Source: CAVRTM01 sp963696105 (lineage in GTDB: Bacteria; Actinomycetota; Actinomycetes; Actinomycetales; Dermatophilaceae). From it: 64,000 nucleotides of DNA. The stretch lies in assembly GCA_963696105.1 (NCBI GenBank), contig CAVOIP010000005.1:1426001-1490000 (forward strand). Reading direction: 5' to 3'. The translations under genes were made by a program, and so were the position numbers. Below are positions 52,380-60,598 of the stretch, piece after piece (the first letter of the stretch is position 1; each line of letters begins with the position of its first letter). A model generated the notes under the pieces. That model did no database searches. It saw only the letters and a program-made list of their open reading frames with translations, and was not told the DNA's origin.

Positions 52380-53184
52380 GCCGGCGGCAGTCGGCGCTGC
52401 CGAGCTGCTGCGGCGGGCCGGAGCCGAGCTGGGCGCTCACCATGCCCTGCACGAGGGGGTCGGTGGGCAGGCCGGAGTGGCGCACCCTGGAGGCGGGGCA
52501 GACGCTCTGCACCGTCAGGTTCAGCGCCCCGGCCAGGCGGGCGGAGTCGGGCGGCAGGACCACGTCGTCCTGCGTGGTCCAGATGGAGACCACCCGGGGG
52601 CCACTGCGCGGCTTCTCCTGGTCCAGGGCGCCCAGCAGGGGGCTGGAGGGCAGCAGCTGCTGGCAGGCGACCGGGCAGGCGCCGGCGAACAGCGTGCCCA
52701 GCTCGGCGATCTCGGTGCCGTGGTGCGGTGACCCCAGCGTGACCAGCCGCCGGGTCTGCGCGCGGCCGCCGAGGTCCTGGACCCAGTAGCGGGCCACGAC
52801 CCCGCCGGCGGAGTAGCCGACCACGTCGACCGAGGCCGAGCCGGTGCGGGCTCGTGCAGCGGTCGCTGCCGCAGCAAGCGTGCGGGCCTGGACGCGCAGG
52901 TCGCCCAGGCCGTGGTCCGGCAGCCGTACGACGGTGACGTCCTTGCCCTCGGACCGCAGCGCGGTGGCGAGCCGGTTCAGCTCCGAGACGGACCCGCCGT
53001 ACCCGGGAACCAGCAGCACCGGCCCCGGCTGGTCCTGCGGCACCACGGCCGGCGCGGAGGCGGCGGGCGTCCCGTGCAGCGCGCGGGCGAGAAGCAGGGT
53101 CCCCGCCAGGGCGACGGCCGCTCCCAGCAGTACCGCCACGGCGAGCACCAGCCGTCGGCGCGCGGGAGCCATGGCGGACAGCAC
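52369..53184 (-). CDS. Membrane-anchored alpha/beta-hydrolase, lipase class 2-like
   Basis: A 271-residue hydrolase with an N-terminal signal/anchor (RRLVLAVAVLLGAAVALAGTLLLARAL, 9-34), then PVLLVPGYGGSVSELNRLATAL, the nucleophile Ser in VDVVGYSAGGVVARYW (GxSxG) and LVTLGSPHHGTE. Catalytic Asp is probably in SIWTTQDDVVLPP and His in RVRHSGLPTDP. GTG 53184 follows GGGGGAG by nine bases; ATG 53172 is an alternative. An extracellular esterase or lipase is expected. Confidence 0.85.
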   Translation of the reverse strand: MLSAMAPARRRLVLAVAVLLGAAVALAGTLLLARALHGTPAASAPAVVPQDQPGPVLLVPGYGGSVSELNRLATALRSEGKDVTVVRLPDHGLGDLRVQARTLAAAATAARARTGSASVDVVGYSAGGVVARYWVQDLGGRAQTRRLVTLGSPHHGTEIAELGTLFAGACPVACQQLLPSSPLLGALDQEKPRSGPRVVSIWTTQDDVVLPPDSARLAGALNLTVQSVCPASRVRHSGLPTDPLVQGMVSAQLGSGPPQQLGSADCRRLSS

Positions 53185-53203
53185 CGCCCCATTCTCCCCC
53201 ACC

Positions 53204-53250
53204 GCGGCTCGGGACGGCGCTCGCCGGCTGCGGCTCGGGACGGCGCTCGC
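53204..53250. repeat. Two perfect 21-bp direct repeats upstream of the lipase gene
   Basis: The 21-base unit at 53204-53224 recurs exactly at 53230-53250 (key core CTCGGGACGGCGCTC), a 26-base period, between the divergent lipase and phospholipase D genes. No ORF explains it. A tandem protein-binding site or a recent slip duplication are both possible. Confidence 0.6.
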
Positions 53251-53394
53251 TCCCCGTGGTCCCGGCCCTCGTCGTGTGCCGTCACGGATGCCGTCCCGCC
53301 CGGCCTCGGGCCATCCGTTGCGCGCGCCGTCGCACGAGTGCTCGCCCACCGGTGGACTTGCCCGGACGCCGTACGAACGGGTAGGCATCCTGTT

Positions 53395-55074
53395 GTGCCC
53401 CCCTCCGACTGGTTCCTCGACGCGACCGAACGGGGCAACCCCTGGACCACCCTGGACTCCCGGCACGCGGACCGGCGTGCCTGGACCAGCGGCAACCGGG
53501 TGCGCCCCCTGGTGCACGGAGCCGACTACTTCGCCGAGCTGCTGGCAGCGCTCGAGGCGACCGGGGCGGGGGACCTGGTGATGTTCGCGGGCTGGCGCAT
53601 GGACGCCGACCAGCGTCTGGGACCGGGCAAGGACACCGGGATCGCCGCGGTGCTGGCGCGGGCGTCCCGGCGCGGGGTGGATGTCCGCGGGCTGCTCTGG
53701 CGCTCGCAGCCCGCGGCGCTGCGGTTCTCGGCCGAGCAGAACGCGATCGCGGCACGGATGATCGAGTCGGCCGGGGGTCAGTGCCTGCTCGACATGCGCG
53801 TCCTGCCCAACGGCTCCCACCACCAGAAGTTCTTCGTCCTGCGCCATCACAGGCGCCCCGACCGGGACATCGCCTTCCTCGGCGGGATCGACGTGTGCCG
53901 CAGCCGTGGCGACGACGGCTCGCACGCCGGCGACCCGCAGGCGCAGGTGATGGCGGCGGCGTACGGCCCGACCCCTGCCTGGCACGACATCCAGCTGGCG
54001 GTGACCGGCCCCGGGGTCGGTGACGTGGAGGCGGTCTTCCGGGAGCGCTGGGACGACCCGGCGGCGTTGACCCGCAGCCCCGTTCGCCGCCTGCACGACC
54101 GTCGACGCGGCCCGCGCGGGGTCAGGACGAACCTGCCGCCGCAGGCGCCGGACCCGGAGCCCACCGGCACGCACGCGGTGCAGCTGCTGCGCACCTACCC
54201 GCGGCGGCGCAGCGGCTACGCCTTCGCACCCGAGGGTGAGCGGAGCGTCGCGCTGGGCTACGGAAAGGCACTGCAGGCGGCACGGGACCTCATCTACGTC
54301 GAGGACCAGTACCTCTGGTCCAGTGAGGTCGCTGCGCCGTTCGCCCAGGCGCTGCGCGAGCGCCCGGAGCTGAGGCTGGTGGCCGTCGTTCCCCACTACC
54401 CGGACCGCAGCGGCCGCCACTCCCTGGCGCCCAACGCCGTCGGACGCGAGCGTGCCGTGCGCAGCCTGCGGGCGGCGGGCGGGGACCGGGTGGCGATCTA
54501 CGGGCTCGAGAACGTCGCCGGGGCAGCGGTGTACGTCCACGCGAAGGTGTGCATCATCGACGACGTCTGGGCGTCGGTGGGGTCGGACAACCTCAACCGC
54601 CGGTCGTGGACGCACGACTCCGAGCTCACGGCGGCGGTCTGGGACGAAGGCACGGACGGCGCCTCGCCGTTCGCCGCTGCCCTGCGCCGTCGCCTTGCCG
54701 CCGAGCACCTCGAGCTGGACGGGTCGGACGCGCGCGAGCTGGACGACCCGAGCGCGATGGTGCGGGCCTTCGCCGACTCCGCGGCGCGGCTGCAGGCGTG
54801 GCACGACGGCGGTCGCCGCGGGCCGCGTCCGCCGGGGCGCCTGCGACCGGTGGTCGCCCCGCACCTGACGCCGCTCGACCGGGCCTGGGGCGCCGGCCTG
54901 TACGACGTGGTGTTCGACCCCGACGGCAACCGCCGGGCGGACGCGCTCCGCCAACGGCGGGTCCTGCGCCGCGAGGCCGCCCTGCGCCGTGAGGCCGCCC
55001 TGCGCCGCGAGGCCGTTCTGCAACGGGAGCCGGCCCGGTTGATGGGGCGCCGTCGGCGGGCGTTCAGAGGGTGA
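53395..55074 (+). CDS. Phospholipase D-family protein
   Basis: A 559-residue protein with two HKD motifs: SHHQKFFVLRHH (about 141-152) and YVHAKVCIIDDVWASVGSDNLNRRS (about 381-405), the hallmark of PLD/transphosphatidylase enzymes. The size, without a signal peptide, suggests a cytosolic or membrane-bound phosphodiesterase such as a cardiolipin-synthase-like or phospholipid-processing enzyme. GTG 53395 is chosen because homology starts there, though the ribosome site is weak. The C-terminus contains four tandem six-residue repeats of the LRREAA type (DNA 54964-55035). Confidence 0.82.
   Translation: MPPSDWFLDATERGNPWTTLDSRHADRRAWTSGNRVRPLVHGADYFAELLAALEATGAGDLVMFAGWRMDADQRLGPGKDTGIAAVLARASRRGVDVRGLLWRSQPAALRFSAEQNAIAARMIESAGGQCLLDMRVLPNGSHHQKFFVLRHHRRPDRDIAFLGGIDVCRSRGDDGSHAGDPQAQVMAAAYGPTPAWHDIQLAVTGPGVGDVEAVFRERWDDPAALTRSPVRRLHDRRRGPRGVRTNLPPQAPDPEPTGTHAVQLLRTYPRRRSGYAFAPEGERSVALGYGKALQAARDLIYVEDQYLWSSEVAAPFAQALRERPELRLVAVVPHYPDRSGRHSLAPNAVGRERAVRSLRAAGGDRVAIYGLENVAGAAVYVHAKVCIIDDVWASVGSDNLNRRSWTHDSELTAAVWDEGTDGASPFAAALRRRLAAEHLELDGSDARELDDPSAMVRAFADSAARLQAWHDGGRRGPRPPGRLRPVVAPHLTPLDRAWGAGLYDVVFDPDGNRRADALRQRRVLRREAALRREAALRREAVLQREPARLMGRRRRAFRG
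54964..55035 (+). repeat. Tandem 18-bp repeats inside the phospholipase D C-terminus
   Basis: Four 18-base units (54964-54981, 54982-54999, 55000-55017 and a decayed 55018-55035) based on CTGCGCCGCGAGGCCGCC encode LRREAA repeats. Units one and two differ by one base. They form a charged helical tail near the stop; slip-strand expansion is the simplest origin. Confidence 0.75.
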
Positions 55075-56089
55075 TGACTCCACCTGCGGCGGCACTGCGT
55101 TCGGCGGCCTCGAGGACCTCGAGGGCGAGCACCGCGTCGGTGGGGTCGACCGGGACCTCGCGGTCGCCGCGGACGGCTGCGGCGAAGGCGGGGTAGTAGG
55201 TGTCCCAGCGGCCGCGCTCGCTCGGCACCGGCTCCCTGTCGTCGCCGCGCTGGATCCAGCCCCAGTCGGCTGGCTCCTCCCGGCCCCAGCCGTCGGAGTC
55301 GGTGGCGGGGGAGCGGCCCTCGATGAGGTGACGCTCCTGGCTGTCCATGGCGGGTACGACGAAGGACCCCTCGGTGCCGCTGACCCGCAGTCGCGGCGCG
55401 GGCGCTCCCTGGCGCCAGTCGCCGCTGAGGTGGGAGCGCACGCCGCCGGCGTGCTGCAGGGTGACGAAGAAGCCCGTGACGACGTCTGCGGTGCGGCGCA
55501 TCTCGGCATAGACGGACGTCGGCGCGCCGAACAGCAGGAGTGCCTGGTCGACCAGGTGGCTGCCGAAGTCGCGCAGGACGCCACCGCCCGCTTCAGGTGG
55601 TGCCGACTCGGTGACGAACCGTTCGAAGCTCGAGTCGAAGCGTTGGATCTCGCCGAGGCGGCCCTGGCTGAGCAGCTTCTGCAGGGTGAGCAGGTCGGAG
55701 TCCCAGCGGCGGTTCTGGTAGACGCTGAGCGCGACGCCGGCGGTCTCGGCCGAGGCGATCACCTCGCGGGCGTCGTTGGCGCTGAGGGCGAACGGCTTGT
55801 CGACAACGACGGACATGCCCAGCGAGATCGCCTGCAGCGCAAGGGATACGTGCGTGTGTGCCGGCGTGGAGATCGCCACGGCGACGGCACCGTCGGCGGC
55901 AAGGGCATCCAGGTCGTCGTAGGCACGGACGTCGGGGTGCTCCTCGGCCAGCTGCTCCCTGCGCGGGGCGGAGGTGGTCACCACCCCGGCGAAGTCGCAC
56001 GACGGTGCGCTGGCGAGAAGGGGCGCATGGAAGGTGCGGCCGCCGAAGCCGTAGCCGACGAGGCCGATCCGCACCTGTTCTGCAGTCAT
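55064..56089 (-). CDS. Gfo/Idh/MocA-family oxidoreductase
   Basis: A 341-residue NAD(P)-dependent sugar dehydrogenase: Rossmann IGLVGYGFGGRTFHAPLLA, the catalytic-site DKPFAL (EKP motif variant), the second-domain SVYQNRRWDSDLLTLQKLL and GVLRDFGSHLVDQALLLFG with a likely catalytic His. Converges on the PLD gene with an 11-base overlap. The substrate, probably a polyol or inositol-like sugar, is unknown. Confidence 0.88.
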   Translation of the reverse strand: MTAEQVRIGLVGYGFGGRTFHAPLLASAPSCDFAGVVTTSAPRREQLAEEHPDVRAYDDLDALAADGAVAVAISTPAHTHVSLALQAISLGMSVVVDKPFALSANDAREVIASAETAGVALSVYQNRRWDSDLLTLQKLLSQGRLGEIQRFDSSFERFVTESAPPEAGGGVLRDFGSHLVDQALLLFGAPTSVYAEMRRTADVVTGFFVTLQHAGGVRSHLSGDWRQGAPAPRLRVSGTEGSFVVPAMDSQERHLIEGRSPATDSDGWGREEPADWGWIQRGDDREPVPSERGRWDTYYPAFAAAVRGDREVPVDPTDAVLALEVLEAAERSAAAGGVITL

Positions 56090-56255
56090 GGGCCGATCGT
56101 AGGGCGGGGCGCGGTCGCCGGCGCTCGGATCCGTCCGACCGGCTGGCTGCGGAGCGGTCGGTGCCTCTCGGACTGCCCGCTGTCAGAGGTCGCCGGTATG
56201 GCGAATCGGTCTGTGACGGAATGTTATTGGGCTGTGGACGGCCTTCTCCCTGCGT

Positions 56256-56272
56256 TCGAACAGGTGTACGAT
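56256..56272 (+). promoter_or_regulatory. LexA-type SOS box overlapping the -10 of the HNH gene
   Basis: TCGAAC-AGGT-GTACGA (56256-56271) matches the actinobacterial SOS box TCGAAC-N4-GTTCGA with one mismatch. It overlaps a -10 like TACGAT (56267-56272). Some 13E12-repeat genes of mycobacteria are known LexA targets, so DNA-damage induction is expected. Confidence 0.7.
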
Positions 56273-56330
56273 AGGTGCTCATGGTGGGGACCGGGGATGG
56301 GCGAGCGAGCGGAGGCTCGACGCGGAGCGG

Positions 56331-57803
56331 TTGGAGGCGGAGCTGGCGGTGGTGTGTGGTCAGCTGAATCAGGTCTCGGCGCGGTTGGTGGCGTTGACGG
56401 CGCGGGCGATCGCCTCGCAGGGGTGGGCGGGGGCGGGGATCCGGTCGGTGGAGCACTGGTTGGTGTTGCGGGCGGGGTTGTCGCCGGTGCGGGCGCGTCA
56501 GGTGGTGGTGATGGCCCGGCGGGTGGAGGTGTTGCCGGTGGTGATGGGCCGGTTCGCGGCGGGTCGGCTGTCGGTGGACCAGGTGGCGGTGGTGGCCCGG
56601 CACGCGCCGGCGCATGTGGAGGCCTCGGTGGCCGAGCTGGCGGTCTGTGCGAGTGTGCCGCAGCTGGGGCGGGTGCTGTCGCGGTATGCCTTCGACCCGC
56701 CGACCGGGGATGACCCCGAGTTCGGGGCGGTGTCCGGCTCGGGCTCGGACGCCGACTCGGAGGCCGGCTCCGAGGCCGTGCCTGACCTCGTTTCCGGAGC
56801 GGTGGCGGTGGAGCCGGCGTTGGATGAGGGCGGTCGGGCGGGGGAGCCGGCGGAGCTGTCGATGCACTCTAGGGAGGGTGGCCGGTTCGAGCTGCGGTTC
56901 AGTGCTCCGGCCGATGTCGGGGCGCTGGTGGAGGCGGCGCTGGCCGAGGCCCGCGACGCCCTGTTCGGCGCGGGCACCGGGCAGGTGACCTGGGCTGATG
57001 CGTTGGCGGAGGTGTGTGCTCGCTCGGTGGGGGCGGTGACCTCCCGTAGCCGGCGGGAGTCGTTTCGGGTGTGGGTGCATCTGGATGCCGAGGGTGGGTG
57101 GTTGTCCGGGCGGCCGCGGTTGCCGGGGCATCTGGTGGCCAAGCTGACCTGTGCGGGGTCGGTGCGGCCGTTGTGGCATTCCGCGGGGGTGCCGGTCAGT
57201 GTCGGGCGGGCGTTGCGGATCGTGCCGGAGCGGACCCGCCGGTTGGTGCTGGACCGGGACCGGGGCTGCCGTTTTCCCGGGTGTGTGGCCCGGTCCCATC
57301 TGGAGGTTCATCACGTGGTCCACTGGGCCGACGGGGGCGGCACGGATCTGGGCAACCTGGTCGGGTTGTGCCCGTTCCACCACGACGAGCACCACCGCGG
57401 TGAGTTCTCGGTCACCGGCGATGCGAACCTGCCGGGCGGGTTGGTGTTCCTGGCCCGCGGCGGGTTCGCGATCGGGCCGGGCCCGACCTACGCCCCGCCC
57501 GCGTCCCGAGACCGGGCGGCGCCACGGCAGGGGGCGGCGCCGGGATCGGCCGGGCAGGTGTACACGATCGGGATCTCGACCCCCGACCCGGACAGGGCGG
57601 GCGCGACGAACGTCGGGGATCTGGAGGATCTTCGCTACCCCGACGAGGACACCGACCACGGACCGGATCTGGATTCGGGGCCGGGCGGTCAGGACGAGCT
57701 GTGGCCCGGAGTCGCGCCCCCGGTGCCCTACCAGGGCGCGACCGGAGAGGTTCTGCACGGCAAGTGGGTCACCTTCCACGAAGGCCCAGCCCTCCTGCTC
57801 TGA
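56331..57803 (+). CDS. DUF222 (13E12 repeat) HNH endonuclease-domain protein
   Basis: A 490-residue protein with an N-terminal DUF222 region (LVALTARAIASQGWAGAGIRSVEHWLVLRAGLSPVRARQVVVMARR), an acidic linker with the repeat-like GSDADSEAGSEA at about 141-152, and the HNH site RDRGCRFPGCVARSHLEVHHVVHWADGGGTDLGNLVGLCPFHHDEHH with zinc cysteines. The family is multicopy in actinobacteria and is thought to be mobile. The true start is unclear: TTG 56331 is given, but residues ERRLDAERLEAEL continue upstream in frame without ATG or GTG to a stop at 56214. ATG 56281, a few bases after the -10, is in another frame, hinting at a one-base loss. Confidence 0.8.
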   Translation: MEAELAVVCGQLNQVSARLVALTARAIASQGWAGAGIRSVEHWLVLRAGLSPVRARQVVVMARRVEVLPVVMGRFAAGRLSVDQVAVVARHAPAHVEASVAELAVCASVPQLGRVLSRYAFDPPTGDDPEFGAVSGSGSDADSEAGSEAVPDLVSGAVAVEPALDEGGRAGEPAELSMHSREGGRFELRFSAPADVGALVEAALAEARDALFGAGTGQVTWADALAEVCARSVGAVTSRSRRESFRVWVHLDAEGGWLSGRPRLPGHLVAKLTCAGSVRPLWHSAGVPVSVGRALRIVPERTRRLVLDRDRGCRFPGCVARSHLEVHHVVHWADGGGTDLGNLVGLCPFHHDEHHRGEFSVTGDANLPGGLVFLARGGFAIGPGPTYAPPASRDRAAPRQGAAPGSAGQVYTIGISTPDPDRAGATNVGDLEDLRYPDEDTDHGPDLDSGPGGQDELWPGVAPPVPYQGATGEVLHGKWVTFHEGPALLL

Positions 57804-58159
57804 CACGCGGCGGAACGTGCGAGCCGTGAGCCGTGAGGCAGGGGGAGCCCGACCCTGAGTCCGAGCTCGAGCCCTCAGCGCGAGGCGCTGGGTGCTGAAC
57901 CCTCAGTCCTCGGCGGGTCCCTCAGCGGTGAGCGCGGAACCCGTCATCGGTGAGCGCCAAGCCCTGACCATCGACGAGGCCGGTCAGGCCTTGACCTGTG
58001 ACCCGGTGATGCGGGAGGTGATCTAGTGAGCCGGAGCTGGGGACCGGCCCGGCGGCACCGGCGAGCGATTGCTCGAGCACGACACGGCGTTCGCCGAGGC
58101 GGTCGTGCTGCGCGCTAACCGGCCGCGGGCGGGCGGAGGCGCCGCGTGGCCGGCTGAGC

Positions 58160-58330
58160 TAGGGTGGGCCCGGCACTCCCGGCAGGAGGTGCCGAGCAGC
58201 CCGGCGCCGACGGTGACGGCGAAGGCCGGGGGCCACCCCAGCGGCCAGCCGGCCGGCGATGGCCGAGCCGACGGCGTAGCCGAGCCCGGTCGCCGCGACG
58301 CCCGCAGCCTGGACCGGCCAACGCCAAGAG
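58160..58330 (-). pseudogene. MFS transporter C-terminal remnant, frameshifted
   Basis: On the minus strand QAAGVAATGLGYAVGSAIAGRLAAG continues after a frame change with WPPAFAVTVGAGLLGTSC, together the shape of the last helices of an MFS exporter. No start, no upstream helices and no intact end remain. The rest of the 57804-58424 gap holds no supported gene; it has short imperfect repeats (CCCTCAG three times, CGGTGAGCGC twice) near 57870-57960. Confidence 0.5.
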
Positions 58331-58424
58331 GCGGCGGTGGGACGTGACGAGGCTGCTCTGGGCTCGGCGAGGCACGCGCCTTCCCACTCAACAGACGCGT
58401 ACGGAGCCCTTTGCGCCGCCCAGC

Positions 58425-59708
58425 CTAGGGGGAGACGGCGTGCCGGCCGACGGCCACTGGGCTGGGGTACGCGACGGTCTCGGTGGCCTTGGCCGACAGC
58501 CAGACCGGGTGTCCGGGTGCGAGCGCGAGCTCCGCGACGGCCGCGGGTGTGATGTCCACGAGCGCTCCCGGGGCTCCCGCGACCTGCACCCGCACCCGGT
58601 CGCCGAGCAGCTCGAGGTGCTCGACGGTGCCGGGCCACACGTTCCGTGGGCTCGCGTGCTCGGGTCGGGTGGTGTGCAGGGTCACCGCCGACGGCCGCAG
58701 CCCGACGAGCACGGGGTCGCCGGGCCGGAGGTCCGAGGTCACCGTCGCCGTCAGGCTGCCGCCGCCGTCGAGGGCCACCGTGCCGGCCGGGACGTCCAGC
58801 CGGCCGGCGTAGAGGTTGAGGCCCACCAGACGCGCGACGTACTCGGTGGCCGGCCGCGCCGCGACGTGTGCCGGGGAGCCCTGCTGGACGACGCGACCGT
58901 GCTCCAGCACCAGGAGTCGGTCGGCCATGACCATCGCCTCGAGCGGGTCGTGGGTGACCACGAGCACCGGGCCGGGGAACTGGCTCAGGTGCCGCCGCAG
59001 CTCGGCCCGGACGGTCAGGCGGGTCCGGGCGTCGAGGGCGGCCAGGGGCTCGTCCAGCAGGAGCAGGCCCGGTTCGGCGGCGAGCGCGCGGGCCAGTGCG
59101 ACCCGCTGGGCCTGGCCGCCCGAGATCTGGCCGGGACGGCGCGTCGCCAGCCCGGTCAGCTCCAGCCTTTCGAGCCAGGGCGTCGCGGCGGCGCGGGATG
59201 CCCGGCGGCTCGCGCCCCGGGACCGTGCCGCGAACGCGATGTTGTCGAGCACGTCCAGGTGCGGGAACAGCCGGTAGGTCTGGAACACCAGCCCGACCGG
59301 GCGCCGGTCCGGCGGCAGGAACGTGTCGTGCGACGCGTCGTCGAGGACGAGGTCGCCCAGCTGGACGGTGCCGCCCGACAGCGCCTCCAGGCCGGCAAGC
59401 GTGCGCAACAGTGTCGTCTTGCCGGCGCCGTTGGGGCCGAGGACGCCCAGCACCTCGCCCGGCTCGACCCGCAGATGCAGGTCGAGGATGAAGTCGCCGC
59501 GCCGGACGGACCCGTCGACGACGAGGGCGCCCCCGGCGGCCGCCCCCGCCCTGCCGCCCGGCGGCTCACCCGCGCCGCCCGCCGTGAGTCCGCCCGCCGT
59601 GAGTCCGCCCGCCGTGAGTCCGCCCGCCGTGTCGGCCGCCGTCTCGGGCGCCGCGTCGGCCGCGGGTCCGCCAGTGGTGCCGGCCGGCCTTGCCCCGTCG
59701 TCGATCAC
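58425..59708 (-). CDS. modC: Molybdate ABC transporter ATP-binding protein ModC
   Basis: A 427-residue ATPase: Walker A GPNGAGKTT (91-99), ISGGQAQRVALARAL signature, Walker B LLLLDEPLAALD, switch VVTHDPLEAM and a C-terminal TOBE/Mop domain (LRPSAVTLHTTRPEHASPRNVWPGTVEHLELLGDRVRVQVAG). The N-terminal about 60 residues before the ATPase core are unusual, Ala/Gly-rich with three GGLTA repeats. GTG 59708 overlaps the modB stop (GTGA); a start closer to the core cannot be excluded. Confidence 0.88.
   Translation of the reverse strand: MIDDGARPAGTTGGPAADAAPETAADTAGGLTAGGLTAGGLTAGGAGEPPGGRAGAAAGGALVVDGSVRRGDFILDLHLRVEPGEVLGVLGPNGAGKTTLLRTLAGLEALSGGTVQLGDLVLDDASHDTFLPPDRRPVGLVFQTYRLFPHLDVLDNIAFAARSRGASRRASRAAATPWLERLELTGLATRRPGQISGGQAQRVALARALAAEPGLLLLDEPLAALDARTRLTVRAELRRHLSQFPGPVLVVTHDPLEAMVMADRLLVLEHGRVVQQGSPAHVAARPATEYVARLVGLNLYAGRLDVPAGTVALDGGGSLTATVTSDLRPGDPVLVGLRPSAVTLHTTRPEHASPRNVWPGTVEHLELLGDRVRVQVAGAPGALVDITPAAVAELALAPGHPVWLSAKATETVAYPSPVAVGRHAVSP
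59581..59625. repeat. Three perfect 15-bp repeats in the modC N-terminus
   Basis: GCCGTGAGTCCGCCC (plus strand) is repeated at 59581-59595, 59596-59610 and 59611-59625 and encodes the GGLTA repeats of the ModC N-terminal extension. It is probably an unstable slip-strand tract. Confidence 0.8.
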
Positions 59709-60598
59709 AGCGTCGTGCCCGCGCGCAGCCACCGGTCGCGCAGGCCGCCGAGGACGGCGACCGACACGAGCAGCAGCACGAGTGAGAGCGCGATCGCCGC
59801 CTCGGGGTCGCTCTGCAGGGCGAGATAGACCGCGAGCGGCATCGTCTGCGTGCGCCCCGGGAAGCTGCCGGCGAACGTGATCGTCGCGCCGAACTCCCCG
59901 AGCGCCCGCGCCCAGCAGAGCACGGTGCCGGCCACGAGCGAGGGTCCGACGAGCGGCAGGGTGACGCGGCGGAAGACAGTCAGGCGGGAGGCGCCGAGGG
60001 TCGCGGCGGCCTCCTCGTACCCGCGGTCGGCCGCCCGGAAGGCGCCCTCCACGGTCACGATGAGGAACGGCATGGCCACGAAGGTCTCGGCCACCACCAC
60101 CCCGGCCGTGGTGAACGGCAGGGTCACCCCGGTCAGCGCGTCCAGCGGCCGGCCCAGCACCCCCTGACGGCCGAACGCCAGCAGCAGGGCGACGCCGCCC
60201 ACCACGGGAGGCAGCACGAGGGGCAGGGTGACCAGCGCCCGCAGGAGCGAGATGCCCCGCACCCGGGCACGCGCCAGGACCCACGCCAGAGGTACCCCCA
60301 GCACCACCGAGATCAGCGTCGCGAGGGTGGCGCACACCAGCGACAGCCGCAGCGCGTCGAGGACCTGGCTGTCGGCGAGGATGCGGCCGAGCCCCTGCCA
60401 CGGCGCCCGGACCAGCAGTCCCAGCAGCGGCAGGAGCAGGAACAGTGCGCCCACACAGGCCGGTACGCCGAGCGCCCACGGCACGGCGTCCCGGTCCCGC
60501 ACGTCCCGGTCCCGCAGGGTCCCCACGCCACGCCCGCGCACGTCCGGGCCCCGCACGTCGCGCGCGCCGCCCTGCAGCGCCCCGGAGTGACGGGTCAT
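59705..60598 (-). CDS. modB: Molybdate ABC transporter permease ModB
   Basis: A 297-residue permease with a charged Arg/Asp-rich N-terminus (about 45 residues) and five to six helices: LRLSLVCATLATLISVVLGVPLAWVLAR, VAMPFLIVTVEGAFRAADRGYEEAAATLGASRLTVFRRVTLPL with the EAA loop, and CWARALGEFGATITFAGSFPGRTQTMPLAVY, the ModB signature. Overlaps modA (ATGA) and modC (GTGA). Confidence 0.92.
   Translation of the reverse strand: MTRHSGALQGGARDVRGPDVRGRGVGTLRDRDVRDRDAVPWALGVPACVGALFLLLPLLGLLVRAPWQGLGRILADSQVLDALRLSLVCATLATLISVVLGVPLAWVLARARVRGISLLRALVTLPLVLPPVVGGVALLLAFGRQGVLGRPLDALTGVTLPFTTAGVVVAETFVAMPFLIVTVEGAFRAADRGYEEAAATLGASRLTVFRRVTLPLVGPSLVAGTVLCWARALGEFGATITFAGSFPGRTQTMPLAVYLALQSDPEAAIALSLVLLLVSVAVLGGLRDRWLRAGTTL

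Noticed and set aside
57804..57960. Possible repeat array (CCCTCAG, CGGTGAGCGC)
   Set aside because: Units are short, irregularly spaced and degenerate; no CRISPR or integron pattern.
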